From Myxococcales bacterium (GTDB lineage Bacteria > Myxococcota_A > Polyangia > Palsa-1104), in NCBI GenBank assembly GCA_003170275.1, contig PNAM01000089.1, forward strand, positions 140,008 to 204,007: a DNA stretch of 64,000 nucleotides. Reading direction: 5' to 3'. Every line of letters starts with the position of its first letter. Within the stretch, counting starts at the first letter, position 1. The position numbers and the translations under genes are program-made. The notes below the pieces were generated by a model. That model did no database searches. It saw only the letters and a list, made by a program, of their open reading frames with translations, and was not told the DNA's origin. Positions 35,795-43,744 of this stretch are shown one piece after another.

Positions 35795-35841
35795 GTTTTG
35801 GCACCAGGATTTCGGAGGTTCGAATCCTCTCGCCCCGACTA
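35795..35841 (+). repeat. Right att-like repeat: tRNA-Pro 3' end
   Basis: This copy matches 32459-32505 at 45 of 47 positions; one mismatch is in the anticodon-loop region (TTTGGCA), the other in the variable region. T-arm and 3' acceptor strand are unchanged. The 5' half of a tRNA is absent here as well, so this too is a fragment. Together with the left copy it bounds 3.3 kb of DNA. Confidence 0.85.
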
Positions 35842-35918
35842 CTAACTCCCTCGCCGCTCGACGTCTCACTTGGCAAGCAGAGCTACAAGACTTCGGGCAC
35901 TTGAGCTAGCGTAGAGGC

Positions 35919-36803
35919 TTGGGGTTTCGTCTGTTCGCCGCGGTCGCGTTCGTGTCGGGCTGCGCGAGCCCACCGGCGGGTACGGCTTGCAACGGCCACG
36001 ACGAGCTGTGCGCGCGGCGCTACGACGCGGTGGTGTTTCCCGGCACGCACGACGCGTATTCGAACGTGGCGAATCACTTTGGCGCGCCCGATCAAACCTA
36101 CAGCATGACGCGACAGCTGGAGGACGGCGTGCGCGTGCTGCACCTCGAGATGCAAGCGTTCGACGGAGACGTCGCGCTGTGCCACTCGGTCTGTCAGATC
36201 GGCAGCCAGCTGCTGGTCGACGGGCTCACCGAGGTGCGCAGCTTCCTCGACGCGCATCCGCGCGAGGTGGTCACGCTGCTCATGGAGTCGAGCCAGGTCA
36301 CCGCCGACGAGGTCGCGGCGGCGGTGAAGGCGAGCGGCCTCGATCGATACACGCACGCGCAGGCGATGGGCGTGCCGTGGCCGACGCTCGGCGAGCTGAT
36401 CGCGAAGAACGAGCGCGCGGTCACGTTGCTCGCCGATCTGAGCGCGACCGGCGGCAGCAGCCGGCCCTGGCTGCTCGATCGCTTCGCCTGGACGTGGGAG
36501 ACGCCGTGGGACAACGAATCGCTCGCCGACTTTGCGCGTTGCGACGCCGATCGCGGCACGATGGGAAACGATCTCTATGTCGTCGACACATACCTCGAGG
36601 ATCAGGCCCTGGCTACCAAAGAGGAGGCGGCGCTGGTCAACGACAACCCATTCCTCGTCGATCGGCTGCTGCACTGCCAGTCGGCGGCTGGCCGGCTGCC
36701 CAACTTCGTGATGGTGAACTACTACGAGGTGGGCGACCTGCTCGCCGATGTCGACGTGCTCAACGGGTTTGCGGTGGTGCTCGACGCCGGCGCGAGCGAC
36801 TGA
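35919..36803 (+). CDS. PI-PLC-like phosphodiesterase lipoprotein
   Basis: 294 residues from TTG 35919. The lipobox VSGC (Cys15) predicts an exported lipoprotein. The TIM-barrel PLC-like fold is shown by YDAVVFPGTHDAYSN (first catalytic His), QLEDGVRVLHLEM, DVALCHSVC (second His) and the later DLYVVDTYLED and FVMVNYY strands. The family includes bacterial phosphatidylinositol phospholipases C and glycerophosphodiesterase-like enzymes, and cleaves phosphodiesters with or without Ca2+. The substrate here is not shown. Cys pairs (CNGHDELC, CHSVC) suggest disulfides in the periplasm. It is the first chromosomal gene right of the element. Confidence 0.82.
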   Translation: MGFRLFAAVAFVSGCASPPAGTACNGHDELCARRYDAVVFPGTHDAYSNVANHFGAPDQTYSMTRQLEDGVRVLHLEMQAFDGDVALCHSVCQIGSQLLVDGLTEVRSFLDAHPREVVTLLMESSQVTADEVAAAVKASGLDRYTHAQAMGVPWPTLGELIAKNERAVTLLADLSATGGSSRPWLLDRFAWTWETPWDNESLADFARCDADRGTMGNDLYVVDTYLEDQALATKEEAALVNDNPFLVDRLLHCQSAAGRLPNFVMVNYYEVGDLLADVDVLNGFAVVLDAGASD

Positions 36804-36807
36804 CGCG

Positions 36808-37497
36808 CTACGGAGCGCTGCCGGCGCTCTTGCTGCGTGACTGCGCGGCGAGCTTGGCCTGTTGGGCGCGATAGGCCTGCACGAGCTCGCAGGCGTTCTC
36901 GACCTGGGCTGCACACGCCTTCTCGTAGAGCGGCAGGACTTCCTCGATGATGTTGTGCAAGCCACCGAGGTTGTGGCCGTGCAGCTTGCCGAGACGATAG
37001 CAGGCCTCGTTGTTGCCGGCGTCGCAGCGCTGCTTGAACGCGCCGGCACTGCGGGCGGCAACCCAGTCCCGTGCGCCCATGAACGTGTCGAGCTGCGCGC
37101 AGCCGCCGCTCACACGCTCGGTGCACGCGTTGATGAGCGCATCCGCGATCTCCGTCAGCGGGACGCTCAGGTTCTTCGCCTGCTCACCGTGGTCGAAGAT
37201 GTACACGAGCCGTTCACACCCCGTGCTCGACTTCAGCTTGCAGGCCTCGAGGTAGTAGACCATCGAGGTGTCGGCGTGACTCATCAGGAAGGCGATCAGT
37301 CCGCCTTGCTTGTCATCGTAGTACTTACCGACCTGGAGGCACTTCTCGACGTTCCCCGATCGGCACGCCGCCTTCTCGGAGCGCTTGCGGATTTCACAGC
37401 CGGAGAACGCGAAGATGATCAACGCGAACGGGAAGACGATGATCGGCCCCCAGACGAGGACCCGCCCGTACAGGCGGTCAGCGGCACCGTAGCCCAT
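36808..37497 (-). CDS. Sel1/Hcp-like cysteine-rich repeat protein
   Basis: 229 residues. After one N-terminal TM segment (about 12-32), Cys-containing helical repeats follow: ACRSGNVEKCLQVGKYY, EACKLKSSTGCERLVYIF, NACTERVSGGCAQLDTFM, QRCDAGNNEACYRLGKL and KACAAQVENACELVQAY. In each, a C-x8-10-C pair is placed as in Helicobacter Hcp proteins, where they form disulfides between the helices. A membrane-tethered interaction module in the periplasm is likely. The stop lies 4 bases from the stop of the phosphodiesterase gene. Confidence 0.7.
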   Translation of the reverse strand: MGYGAADRLYGRVLVWGPIIVFPFALIIFAFSGCEIRKRSEKAACRSGNVEKCLQVGKYYDDKQGGLIAFLMSHADTSMVYYLEACKLKSSTGCERLVYIFDHGEQAKNLSVPLTEIADALINACTERVSGGCAQLDTFMGARDWVAARSAGAFKQRCDAGNNEACYRLGKLHGHNLGGLHNIIEEVLPLYEKACAAQVENACELVQAYRAQQAKLAAQSRSKSAGSAP

Positions 37498-37549
37498 GGT
37501 CCGATCCTGCCGTACTTCGTCGTGCGACGGAAGATAGTTCGGATGAGCC

Positions 37550-37954
37550 TCAGTAGGGATGGTCGTAATGCTTTGGATCGTATTTCTGCTCGCGCGCGTG
37601 CCAATTGCTCCCGGTGCCCGGACGCCAGCGGAGCGCCTGCCGGCCGCGGATCCGGCGGATGAGCGCGATGGGCGTCACCAGCAGGAAGAAGAACAGCGAT
37701 AGGATGATGCGCGAGTTCACCCAGCCAATCGCGCCCGCGCCCTTCATCCACGCGCCGCGCAGCGCCAGCAACACCGCAGGCGCCGCCGCACCGACGAGGA
37801 ACAGCGCCACGCCCGTCCCAGCCACGATCGCGCCGGCGAGCGGGTGATGCTTGCGATGCTGGAGCCACAAACCGACCAGCGCGAACGCGACCACGCAACC
37901 GGCCCCGAACAGGAGCGCGCGCGCGCGTGGCGAGCGCGGTTTAGTCGAGCGCAT
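37550..37954 (-). CDS. SxtJ-like small membrane protein
   Basis: 134 residues from ATG 37954. Three hydrophobic segments (about 14-30, 39-67 and 84-100) are followed by a basic segment and a polar C-terminus WHAREQKYDPKHYDHPY. A loop FFLLVTPIALIRRIRG matches the SxtJ family, which is found next to carbamoyltransferase genes. The start lies inside the 3' end of the carbamoyltransferase gene (14-bp overlap), so the two are coupled. The role of SxtJ is not established. Confidence 0.75.
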   Translation of the reverse strand: MRSTKPRSPRARALLFGAGCVVAFALVGLWLQHRKHHPLAGAIVAGTGVALFLVGAAAPAVLLALRGAWMKGAGAIGWVNSRIILSLFFFLLVTPIALIRRIRGRQALRWRPGTGSNWHAREQKYDPKHYDHPY

Positions 37955-39758
37955 ATTCGCTCTTCCAGTCGGTATCGTTCTTCAGCGCGGGCTGCTGCTC
38001 TTTGCGCACCAGGAAGTTGCCGATCAAGAGCGCGTCCATCCCGGTGCGCATCAGGCAGCGGTAGGCTTCGGCCGGGCGGCACACGATCGGCTCGCCGCGC
38101 ACGTTGAACGAGGTGTTCACGATCACCGGGCAGCCCGTCAGGTCCCGAAACGCCGCGATGGTGTCGTAGTAACGCGGGTGATCTTCCCGTCGCACGCTTT
38201 GAATGCGCGCCGAATAGTCGACGTGCGTAACCGCCGGAATATCGGAACGCGGGATATTCAGCTTGGCGATTCCGCCCAGCGCGCGCTCCGCTTCGGTCAT
38301 GGCGACGCGGCGGCGCTCGACGATGCCCGCTACCAGCAGCATGTACGGCGAGTCACAGTCGAGCTCGAACCATTCTGACAGCGATTCGCGGAGCACCGCC
38401 GGCGCGAAGGGACGAAAGCTCTCGCGGTGCTTGATCTTGAGGTTCAGCGCGGACTGCATGCGCGGCGAGCGTGCGTCGGCGAGGATGGAGCGCGCGCCGA
38501 GCGCTCGCGGGCCGAACTCCATCGCGCCCTGAAACCAGCCGAGCACCTTCTCGTCGGCCAGCAGCCTGGCGGCGACCCGCGGTAATTCCTCGTCGGAGAT
38601 CCGCTCGATCACCGCGCCTTCGGCCGCCAGCGCGGTCGCGATCTCGTCGTTGCCGACGGTCGGGCCGAGGAGCGCCGCGCGCATTCGATCGCGGCCCGTC
38701 GACGGGGATCGCTCCTTGCCGAGATAACCGTGCCACGCGCCCAACGCCGCGCCCAACGCGCCGCCTGCGTCGCCCGCTGCCGGCTGGATCCAGATCGACT
38801 CGAACGGTCCCTCGCGCAACAGCCGCCCGTTGGCCACGCAGTTCAGCGCCACGCCTCCCGCCAGGCACAGGTTCTTCATCCCGGTCACCTGGTGCACCTG
38901 TCGCGCGAGGAGCAGCATGGCCTCCTCGGTGACCACCTGGATCGAGCGGGCTAGATCCATCTCGCGTTGCGTAACCTCCGACTCCGGCGCCCGCGGCGGG
39001 CCGCCGAAGAGATCGGCAAATGCGCGATTGGTCATTCTCAGCCCGGCCATGTAATCGAAGTATTTGAGATTGAGGCGGTAGCTGCCGTCGGGGCGCAGGT
39101 CGATCAGCTCCTTCTTGATTAAATCGACGTAGCGCGGCTCGCCATAGGGGGCGAGGCCCATCAATTTGTATTCGCCGGAGTTGACCTTGAATCCGGTGAA
39201 ATAGGTGAAGGCCGAATAGAGCAGCCCGAGCGAATGTGGAAAGCGGATCTCGCCCAGCAGCTCGAGCGAGCGTCCCCGCCCGACGCCGTAGCTGGTGGTC
39301 GCCCATTCGCCGACGCCGTCGACGCACAGCACCGCCGCCTCGTCGTACGGCGAGGGATAGAACGCGCTCGCCGCGTGGCTCTCGTGGTGCTCGCCGAACA
39401 GGACCTTCCCATCGTAGCCGAGGTCCTTCTGAATCGTCTCCGTCATCCACAGCTTCTTGCGCAGCCACTGCGGCATGGCCTTCAAGAACGAGCCCAGCCC
39501 GCGCGGGGCCATCGTGGCGTAGGTATCGAGGAGCCGCTCGAACTTCAACAGCGGCTTGTCATAGAAGACCACCAGATCGAGCGCGTCCACGTCGATGCCG
39601 CCTTGCGCGAGACAGGCCGCCGTCGCGCCGGCCGGAAAGCTCGCGTCGTGTTTCTTCCGCGAGAAGCGCTCCTCTTGCGCCGCCGCGACGATCTCGCCGT
39701 CACGGACCAGACACGCCGCGCTGTCGTGGTAGTAGGCGGAGATTCCGAGGATGTTCAC
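37941..39758 (-). CDS. NodU/CmcH-type O-carbamoyltransferase
   Basis: 605 residues, full length. The Kae1-like N-terminal domain has MNILGISAYYHDSAACLVRD and the metal-binding HHESHAASAFYPSPYDEAAV; the second half has GLAPYGEPRY, CLAGGVALNCVANG and FQGAMEFGPRALGARSILAD; the C-terminal part contains SFRPFAPAVL and GCPVIVNTSFNVRGEPIVC. Enzymes of this family transfer a carbamoyl group from carbamoyl phosphate via carbamoyl-AMP to sugars, antibiotics or lipids. The acceptor is unknown; no biosynthetic cluster surrounds it. It is translationally coupled to the SxtJ-like gene and 12 bp from a VOC protein gene. Confidence 0.92.
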   Translation of the reverse strand: MNILGISAYYHDSAACLVRDGEIVAAAQEERFSRKKHDASFPAGATAACLAQGGIDVDALDLVVFYDKPLLKFERLLDTYATMAPRGLGSFLKAMPQWLRKKLWMTETIQKDLGYDGKVLFGEHHESHAASAFYPSPYDEAAVLCVDGVGEWATTSYGVGRGRSLELLGEIRFPHSLGLLYSAFTYFTGFKVNSGEYKLMGLAPYGEPRYVDLIKKELIDLRPDGSYRLNLKYFDYMAGLRMTNRAFADLFGGPPRAPESEVTQREMDLARSIQVVTEEAMLLLARQVHQVTGMKNLCLAGGVALNCVANGRLLREGPFESIWIQPAAGDAGGALGAALGAWHGYLGKERSPSTGRDRMRAALLGPTVGNDEIATALAAEGAVIERISDEELPRVAARLLADEKVLGWFQGAMEFGPRALGARSILADARSPRMQSALNLKIKHRESFRPFAPAVLRESLSEWFELDCDSPYMLLVAGIVERRRVAMTEAERALGGIAKLNIPRSDIPAVTHVDYSARIQSVRREDHPRYYDTIAAFRDLTGCPVIVNTSFNVRGEPIVCRPAEAYRCLMRTGMDALLIGNFLVRKEQQPALKNDTDWKSEYALD

Positions 39759-39770
39759 GTCAGCGCCAGC

Positions 39771-40205
39771 TTAGCGCACCGGCGCGACCAGGTCGAAGCG
39801 GTTGCCGTAGAGGTCCTCGAAAACCGCCACCGTGCCGTACGGTTCCTCGGACGGCGGGCGCACGAACGTGACGCCGCGCTCGACGAGCCGCTGGTAGTCG
39901 CGCCAGAAGTCGTCGGTCTCCAGGAACACGAAGACCCGACCGCCGGCCTGATTCCCGACGCTGGCGCGCTGCGGCTCCGACACCGCGCGCGCGAGCAGGA
40001 TGCCTGCGCCGGTCGATCCGGCGGGACGCACGCGGACCCAGCGCTTGCCGCCGCCGAGATCGGTGTCCTCGAGGCGCTCGAAGCCGAGCTTGTCCACGTA
40101 GAACGCGAGGGCCTCGTCGTAGTCGCGAACCGTGACGGTGAGCTGGGCGATGTGTTGGGGCAAGGCGCCCCCGATGGTAGCACCCGGCCAGGCGAGGGCG
40201 GTCAT
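39771..40205 (-). CDS. VOC-superfamily (glyoxalase-like) protein
   Basis: 144 residues from ATG 40205; a TTG about 15 codons later (LPQHIAQL) may be the true start. It is a single vicinal-oxygen-chelate domain: HIAQLTVTVRDYDEALAFYV, KLGFERLEDTDLGGGKRWVR, VFVFLETDDFWRDYQRLVER and a final strand DLYGNRFDLVAPV. Metal-ligand positions are His at the first strand and Glu near the end of the second half. Substrate is not predictable. It lies 12 bases upstream of the carbamoyltransferase on the same strand. Confidence 0.85.
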   Translation of the reverse strand: MTALAWPGATIGGALPQHIAQLTVTVRDYDEALAFYVDKLGFERLEDTDLGGGKRWVRVRPAGSTGAGILLARAVSEPQRASVGNQAGGRVFVFLETDDFWRDYQRLVERGVTFVRPPSEEPYGTVAVFEDLYGNRFDLVAPVR

Positions 40206-40304
40206 TGTAGCTTCCCGGGCAACAGCGGCCGCGCCCGTGGTCCAGTTACTGACGACAGTGGCGGTCGGGAGCAGGCAATCGTAGACTCGTGAGGTTGTTG
40301 CCTT

Positions 40305-40378
40305 GCGCCTGTAGCTCAGTTGGAAAGAGCAGCGGCCTTCTAAGCCGTTGGTCGTGAGTTCGAATCTCGCCAGGCGCG
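40305..40378 (+). tRNA. tRNA-Arg(TCT)
   Basis: 74 bases folding as a full cloverleaf: acceptor GCGCCTG (40305-40311) pairs with CAGGCGC (40371-40377), with discriminator G at 40378; D-arm around GCTCAGTTGGAAAGAGC; anticodon stem GCGGC / GCCGT around loop CTTCTAA with anticodon TCT; T-arm GTGAG-TTCGAAT-CTCGC. CCA is not encoded. A tyrosine-recombinase remnant begins 31 bases downstream, so it is probably an attachment site. Confidence 0.95.
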
Positions 40379-40780
40379 CTGTTAAAGTCTCGTGGTCGCA
40401 GGAGTAGTTCACTTCTCAGGACGTCTCATGGATCTCGCTGGTAGCAGCGTGTTGCTGCCGTGCTTGCTGCCAGTACCTTCCGCCTGCTCGTCCTCGGCGA
40501 AGAGGACGCTGCGCAGCGGCAGCGCGTGCAGCGGTTCTACGGCACGTAACTTGGCAGCCATGCCGATCCGGCCATAGATGCGCTCGACCATCTTTGAGTC
40601 ACAGTGGCCGATGCGATTTGGTCGCGCGCGGCCGAGTGCGACGGCGGGCTGGCGGGCGGGCCATGCGGCATGGTGTCGCAGGGGGTAGACGGGCGCGTCG
40701 GCCTGCGTGCTACCATCGGGGGCCAGTAGAAACACCTCACGAGTGTTAGCCTGCTGGTTTTGGACGGGGGGGTGTTCTAT
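40379..40780. other. Region with integrase remnant
   Basis: Apart from the recombinase remnant at 40409-40735 this 400-bp stretch between the tRNA-Arg and the next gene shows no gene. No direct repeat of the tRNA-Arg 3' end was found nearby to the right. Confidence 0.5.
40409..40735 (-). pseudogene. Tyrosine recombinase (integrase) C-terminal remnant
   Basis: A 108-residue frame ending at 40409 contains RIGHCDSKMVERIYGRIGMA, matching box II of phage-type integrases (LGH...MVERVYGR, where the Tyr is the nucleophile). A less clear LRHHAAW segment lies 20 residues earlier, where HxLRHTxA would stand. The rest of the recombinase is missing and the upstream residues look frameshifted. It abuts the tRNA-Arg gene, so it is likely the decayed integrase of an element inserted there. 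Confidence 0.65.
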
Positions 40781-41527
40781 ATGCGTGCTCTGCTCCTATC
40801 GCTACTCGCTTGTTCGACACTCTGCGGATCGGTCCTTGCGCAAGGCCCGGCCAACGTTGGCAACGACACGGCTCTGCCGCTTCCCACGGTTCACGAAATC
40901 ACGAACGCTGAGCGGGCCGCCGCAATGGGAGAATGCGCGGGTCAGCAGGCCAACTACGACCTGTTCTCGCGCAACGTCCGAGGCAAGCCCAGAACGCAGC
41001 GCATCGCCGATGCGGACGCCAAGTACAAAGGCGCGCTTGACGCCTGTACTCAACGCGCGGAAGCGCAGCTCGAAGACGTCCGAACGCACGGCAACCTTGC
41101 CGAGCGACAGGAACAGGAGCGCCAGAAACAGGCCGCGCTTGAGCAGAAACAGCAGGCAGAGTTGCAAGCGCGCGTCGACGCGCTCCGAAGCGACCCCAAG
41201 ATCGTCCAACTGGCGTACTCGGGATTGCTCTGTGGGTGGACCGACGACTACAACGCAGCGATCCACGAAGTCGGCGAGTACCACAAGGCGGCGAAGATCG
41301 GCGGCGTGCTCGATCTCGGAGAGGTCAATAGATGGCAGGACGAGGCGATGCGCGCTCGTCGCCATCAAGCGACGGCGCGCGCCGAACTCAAGCAGGCGAA
41401 ACTCAAACCGCTGCCCTGCAAAGATCCGACGGTCGCGAAGATCGCCCATTGCATTACCGATGAAGTGCGCGGGGCGGCAGAGTGCGAGGGCACCCAGGAC
41501 TACGTGCTCGTCGCGGGCGGCGAGTGA
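40781..41527 (+). CDS. Secreted coiled-coil protein, unknown
   Basis: 248 residues from ATG 40781. A signal peptide (MRALLLSLLACSTLCGSVLA) is followed by a Cys-containing helical domain, a Gln/Glu/Lys-rich coiled coil (QEQERQKQAALEQKQQAELQ) and a C-terminal part with CGWTDDYNAAIHEVGEY and Cys at about 218, 228 and 239. Six mature Cys suggest disulfides in the periplasm. I do not recognise the family. It is the first intact gene right of the tRNA-Arg site and may be part of an inserted element. Confidence 0.6.
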   Translation: MRALLLSLLACSTLCGSVLAQGPANVGNDTALPLPTVHEITNAERAAAMGECAGQQANYDLFSRNVRGKPRTQRIADADAKYKGALDACTQRAEAQLEDVRTHGNLAERQEQERQKQAALEQKQQAELQARVDALRSDPKIVQLAYSGLLCGWTDDYNAAIHEVGEYHKAAKIGGVLDLGEVNRWQDEAMRARRHQATARAELKQAKLKPLPCKDPTVAKIAHCITDEVRGAAECEGTQDYVLVAGGE

Positions 41528-41548
41528 GAGATCCGACGGACTCAGAGG

Positions 41549-42085
41549 ATGAAGATGCCAGATCCGAAGCACTACGAGACACTCAACAAGTTTCGATCTC
41601 GATCGCTGGAACTCCTGCGACTACTCCATACGAGGCACACGGAACAGATACGTTCACCCTTTCAGCTACTCGTAGGAGCGGGCTTCTACCTCTGGCGGTC
41701 GGCGTTCATGGTCGGCGCCGAGCTGACCGACAAGGACAGCGGCGAGGCGGCAGTCAATGTGCTCGTGCAACTGTTGGAGGATAACGCAATCGCATTTCCG
41801 GGAGAGAAGCGGGAGCGCAACTGGGTTGCAGGGTTCTACCTGAACTCGGCAGAGGCCCGCGTCGTTGCAGCCGGCCGGCGCCTCAGGATCGAACCTGGAG
41901 AGCCTGCCTTCGATGCTGTGGCTCAGCGAGTCCAGAGGTACATGACGGACACCGAGGATGAGGCGCGCAATCCCGAGGATCTGTTGGCCACGCGATGGGA
42001 CGATGCCTGTACGGCGGCAGAGTGGATCGTCAACGACAAGTTGACGAGAAACTGGGCACCGGGGGCTCAAGAACCGACGCAATAG
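41549..42085 (+). CDS. Hypothetical protein, 178 residues
   Basis: Starts at ATG 41549 (ATG 41555 is an alternative), 21 bases after the previous gene. Mostly helical: HYETLNKFRSRSLELLRLLH at the N-terminus, AAVNVLVQLLEDNAIAFPGE and AVAQRVQRYMTDTEDEARN, ending in a Trp-rich helix. There is no signal peptide or catalytic motif. The G+C content is lower than in the flanking core genes. Family not recognised. A GC-rich hairpin follows at 42150-42168. Confidence 0.55.
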   Translation: MKMPDPKHYETLNKFRSRSLELLRLLHTRHTEQIRSPFQLLVGAGFYLWRSAFMVGAELTDKDSGEAAVNVLVQLLEDNAIAFPGEKRERNWVAGFYLNSAEARVVAAGRRLRIEPGEPAFDAVAQRVQRYMTDTEDEARNPEDLLATRWDDACTAAEWIVNDKLTRNWAPGAQEPTQ

Positions 42086-42447
42086 GAGCCCCGTGGTTGA
42101 ACGATCTCGGGTCGGGCAATACCCCGCGCCCCGCCGATCAGCCGATCATGGCCGCGACCATCGCGGCCAATTCCCGATCACCACCACCTGACCGGGGAGC
42201 ATCGCGGTTGCCGCGCGCGGTGTGGACCGCTGACGCGAGCCGGTCAAGCAGTGCGTGGGGCTCGGCACCTGGTTCACCGTCTTCGGCGTGGACGTGAGCG
42301 CGGGCGGCTACGGGTTCGTCTCGCAGGTGGCGCTGGAGCGCGGCGAGGAGATCCTGGTGTCGATTCCGGCGGCTGGGATTTCGTCGCTGCACTCGACGTT
42401 GCGGCACGCTGTCGGCGGCGGATGCCGACTCGCTGGCGGCCGCGTAG
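42086..42447. other. Gap with hairpin and possible PilZ remnant
   Basis: This 362-bp stretch contains a strong hairpin (42150-42168) and a rightward frame from about 42243 to 42447 that resembles a PilZ fragment (VDVSAGGYGFVSQVALERGE). No intact gene is supported. Confidence 0.45.
42150..42168 (+). terminator. GC-rich hairpin after the 41549 gene
   Basis: GGCCGCGA (42150-42157), loop CCA, TCGCGGCC (42161-42168): a perfect 8-bp stem with a 3-base loop. It lies 64 bp downstream of the stop at 42085. AATT follows rather than a T tract, so its strength as a terminator is uncertain. Confidence 0.4.
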
Positions 42448-42450
42448 CTA
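42243..42450 (+). pseudogene. Possible PilZ-domain remnant
   Basis: A rightward frame reads KQCVGLGTWFTVFGVDVSAG, then GYGFVSQVALERGEEILVSI. The D-x-S-x-GG pattern followed by a strand and V/E-x-G-E turn matches the core of PilZ (cyclic di-GMP-binding) domains, but the upstream R-x3-R element and a start codon in context are missing. It runs into the enolase gene's 3' end on the opposite strand. Weak evidence; could be chance. Confidence 0.25.
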
Positions 42451-43713
42451 GCGCCAGCCGAACGTCGCGGCCGTGCCGAGCTCCTCTTCGATGCGCAACA
42501 AGCGGTTGTACTTGGCGACGCGCTCGGAGCGGCACGGTGCGCCGGTCTTGATCTGACCGCATCCGGTGGCCACCGCGAGATCGGCGATGAAGGTGTCCTC
42601 GGTCTCGCCCGAGCGATGCGACACGACGGTGCGGAACCCGGCGCGGCCGGCCAGCGCCATGGTCGCCAGCGTCTCGGAGAGCGTGCCGATCTGGTTCACC
42701 TTGATCAGCACCGCGTTGGCGGCTTTTTCGGCGATGCCCTTCTCGACGAACTTCACGTTGGTGACGAACAGGTCGTCGCCGACCAACTGCAGGCTGGAGC
42801 CGAGCGTCTTGGTGAGCAGCTTCCAGCCGTCCCAATCGTTCTCGGCCAGCCCGTCCTCGATCGACACGATCGGATACTTCTCGGCCCAGCGCTTCCAGTA
42901 CTCGACCATCTCCGCCGAGGACTTCTTCGACTTGTCGCTCTTGGCGAACACGTAGTTGCCGTCGCGGAAGAACTCGCTCGAGGCCGGATCGAGCGCGATC
43001 GCGATCTCCTTGCCGGCCTTGTAGCCGGCCTTCTCGGTGGCTTCGAGGATCAGCTCGAGCGCCTCTTCGTTCGACTTGAGCGACGGCGCAAACCCGCCTT
43101 CGTCGCCGACGCCGGTCGAGTAGCCCTTCTTGTGCAAGAGGCCCTTGAGCGTGTGATAGATCTCCGCCGACCAGCGCAGCGCCTTCTTGAAGGTGGGCGC
43201 GCCGACCGGCACGATCATGAACTCCTGCAGGTCGACGTTGTTGTCGGCGTGCGCGCCGCCGTTGAGGATGTTGAGCATGGGCACCGGCAGGCGCTGCGCG
43301 TGCACGCCGCCGAGGTAGCGATAGAGCGGCAAGCCCGCCTCGGCCGCGCCGGCGCGCGCCGCCGCCAGCGAAACGCCGAGCATGGCGTTGGCGCCGAGCT
43401 TGGACTTGTTGTCGGTGCCGTCGAGCGCGATCAGCGCCGCGTCGAGCTCGCTCTGCGCCAGGCCCTCGAGCCCGACGATGTGCTCGGCGATCACGCTGTC
43501 GACGTTTTCGACCGCCTTCTTCACGCCCTTGCCGAGGTAGCGATCCTTGTCGCCGTCGCGCAGCTCGACCGCTTCGTGCTCGCCGGTGGACGCGCCCGAC
43601 GGCACCGCCGCCGTGCCCTGCGCTCCGGAGGCGAGCGTGACGTCGACCTCGACGGTGGGGTTGCCACGCGAGTCGAGGATCTCTCTTCCGTGCACTGCGA
43701 TGATCTCGGACAT
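42448..43713 (-). CDS. eno: Enolase
   Basis: 421 residues, ATG 43713. It interconverts 2-phosphoglycerate and phosphoenolpyruvate in glycolysis. The N-terminal IAVHGREILDSRGNPTVEVD, PSGASTGEHEAVELRDGD (mobile loop and catalytic Glu region), the LDGTDNKSKLGANAMLGVSL motif, NGGAHADNNVDLQEFMIVPV, the metal ligands in FVTNVKF and SIEDGLAENDWDGW, and the signature IKVNQIGTLSETL then SHRSGETEDTFIADL are all present. Length is normal. It lies 31 bp downstream of transketolase on the same strand, a pairing that joins lower glycolysis with the pentose phosphate pathway. Confidence 0.98.
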   Translation of the reverse strand: MSEIIAVHGREILDSRGNPTVEVDVTLASGAQGTAAVPSGASTGEHEAVELRDGDKDRYLGKGVKKAVENVDSVIAEHIVGLEGLAQSELDAALIALDGTDNKSKLGANAMLGVSLAAARAGAAEAGLPLYRYLGGVHAQRLPVPMLNILNGGAHADNNVDLQEFMIVPVGAPTFKKALRWSAEIYHTLKGLLHKKGYSTGVGDEGGFAPSLKSNEEALELILEATEKAGYKAGKEIAIALDPASSEFFRDGNYVFAKSDKSKKSSAEMVEYWKRWAEKYPIVSIEDGLAENDWDGWKLLTKTLGSSLQLVGDDLFVTNVKFVEKGIAEKAANAVLIKVNQIGTLSETLATMALAGRAGFRTVVSHRSGETEDTFIADLAVATGCGQIKTGAPCRSERVAKYNRLLRIEEELGTAATFGWR

Positions 43714-43744
43714 GTGCGGATGCTCCTGCGTTGCGAAGAAATGG

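Larger units (their letters stand above)
35594..35918. other. Right boundary region of the integrative element
   Basis: This 325-bp gap contains the right pair of GTTCCCAC words (35680-35687, 35692-35699) and the right tRNA-Pro fragment (35795-35841). No gene is visible. Chromosomal-type sequence resumes with the lipoprotein gene at 35919. Confidence 0.6.

Noticed and set aside
42255..42551. Full PilZ protein gene
   Set aside because: Only a short D-x-S-x-GG segment is present, without the R-x3-R element. The frame continues into non-protein-like sequence antisense to enolase, so it is listed as a weak remnant.
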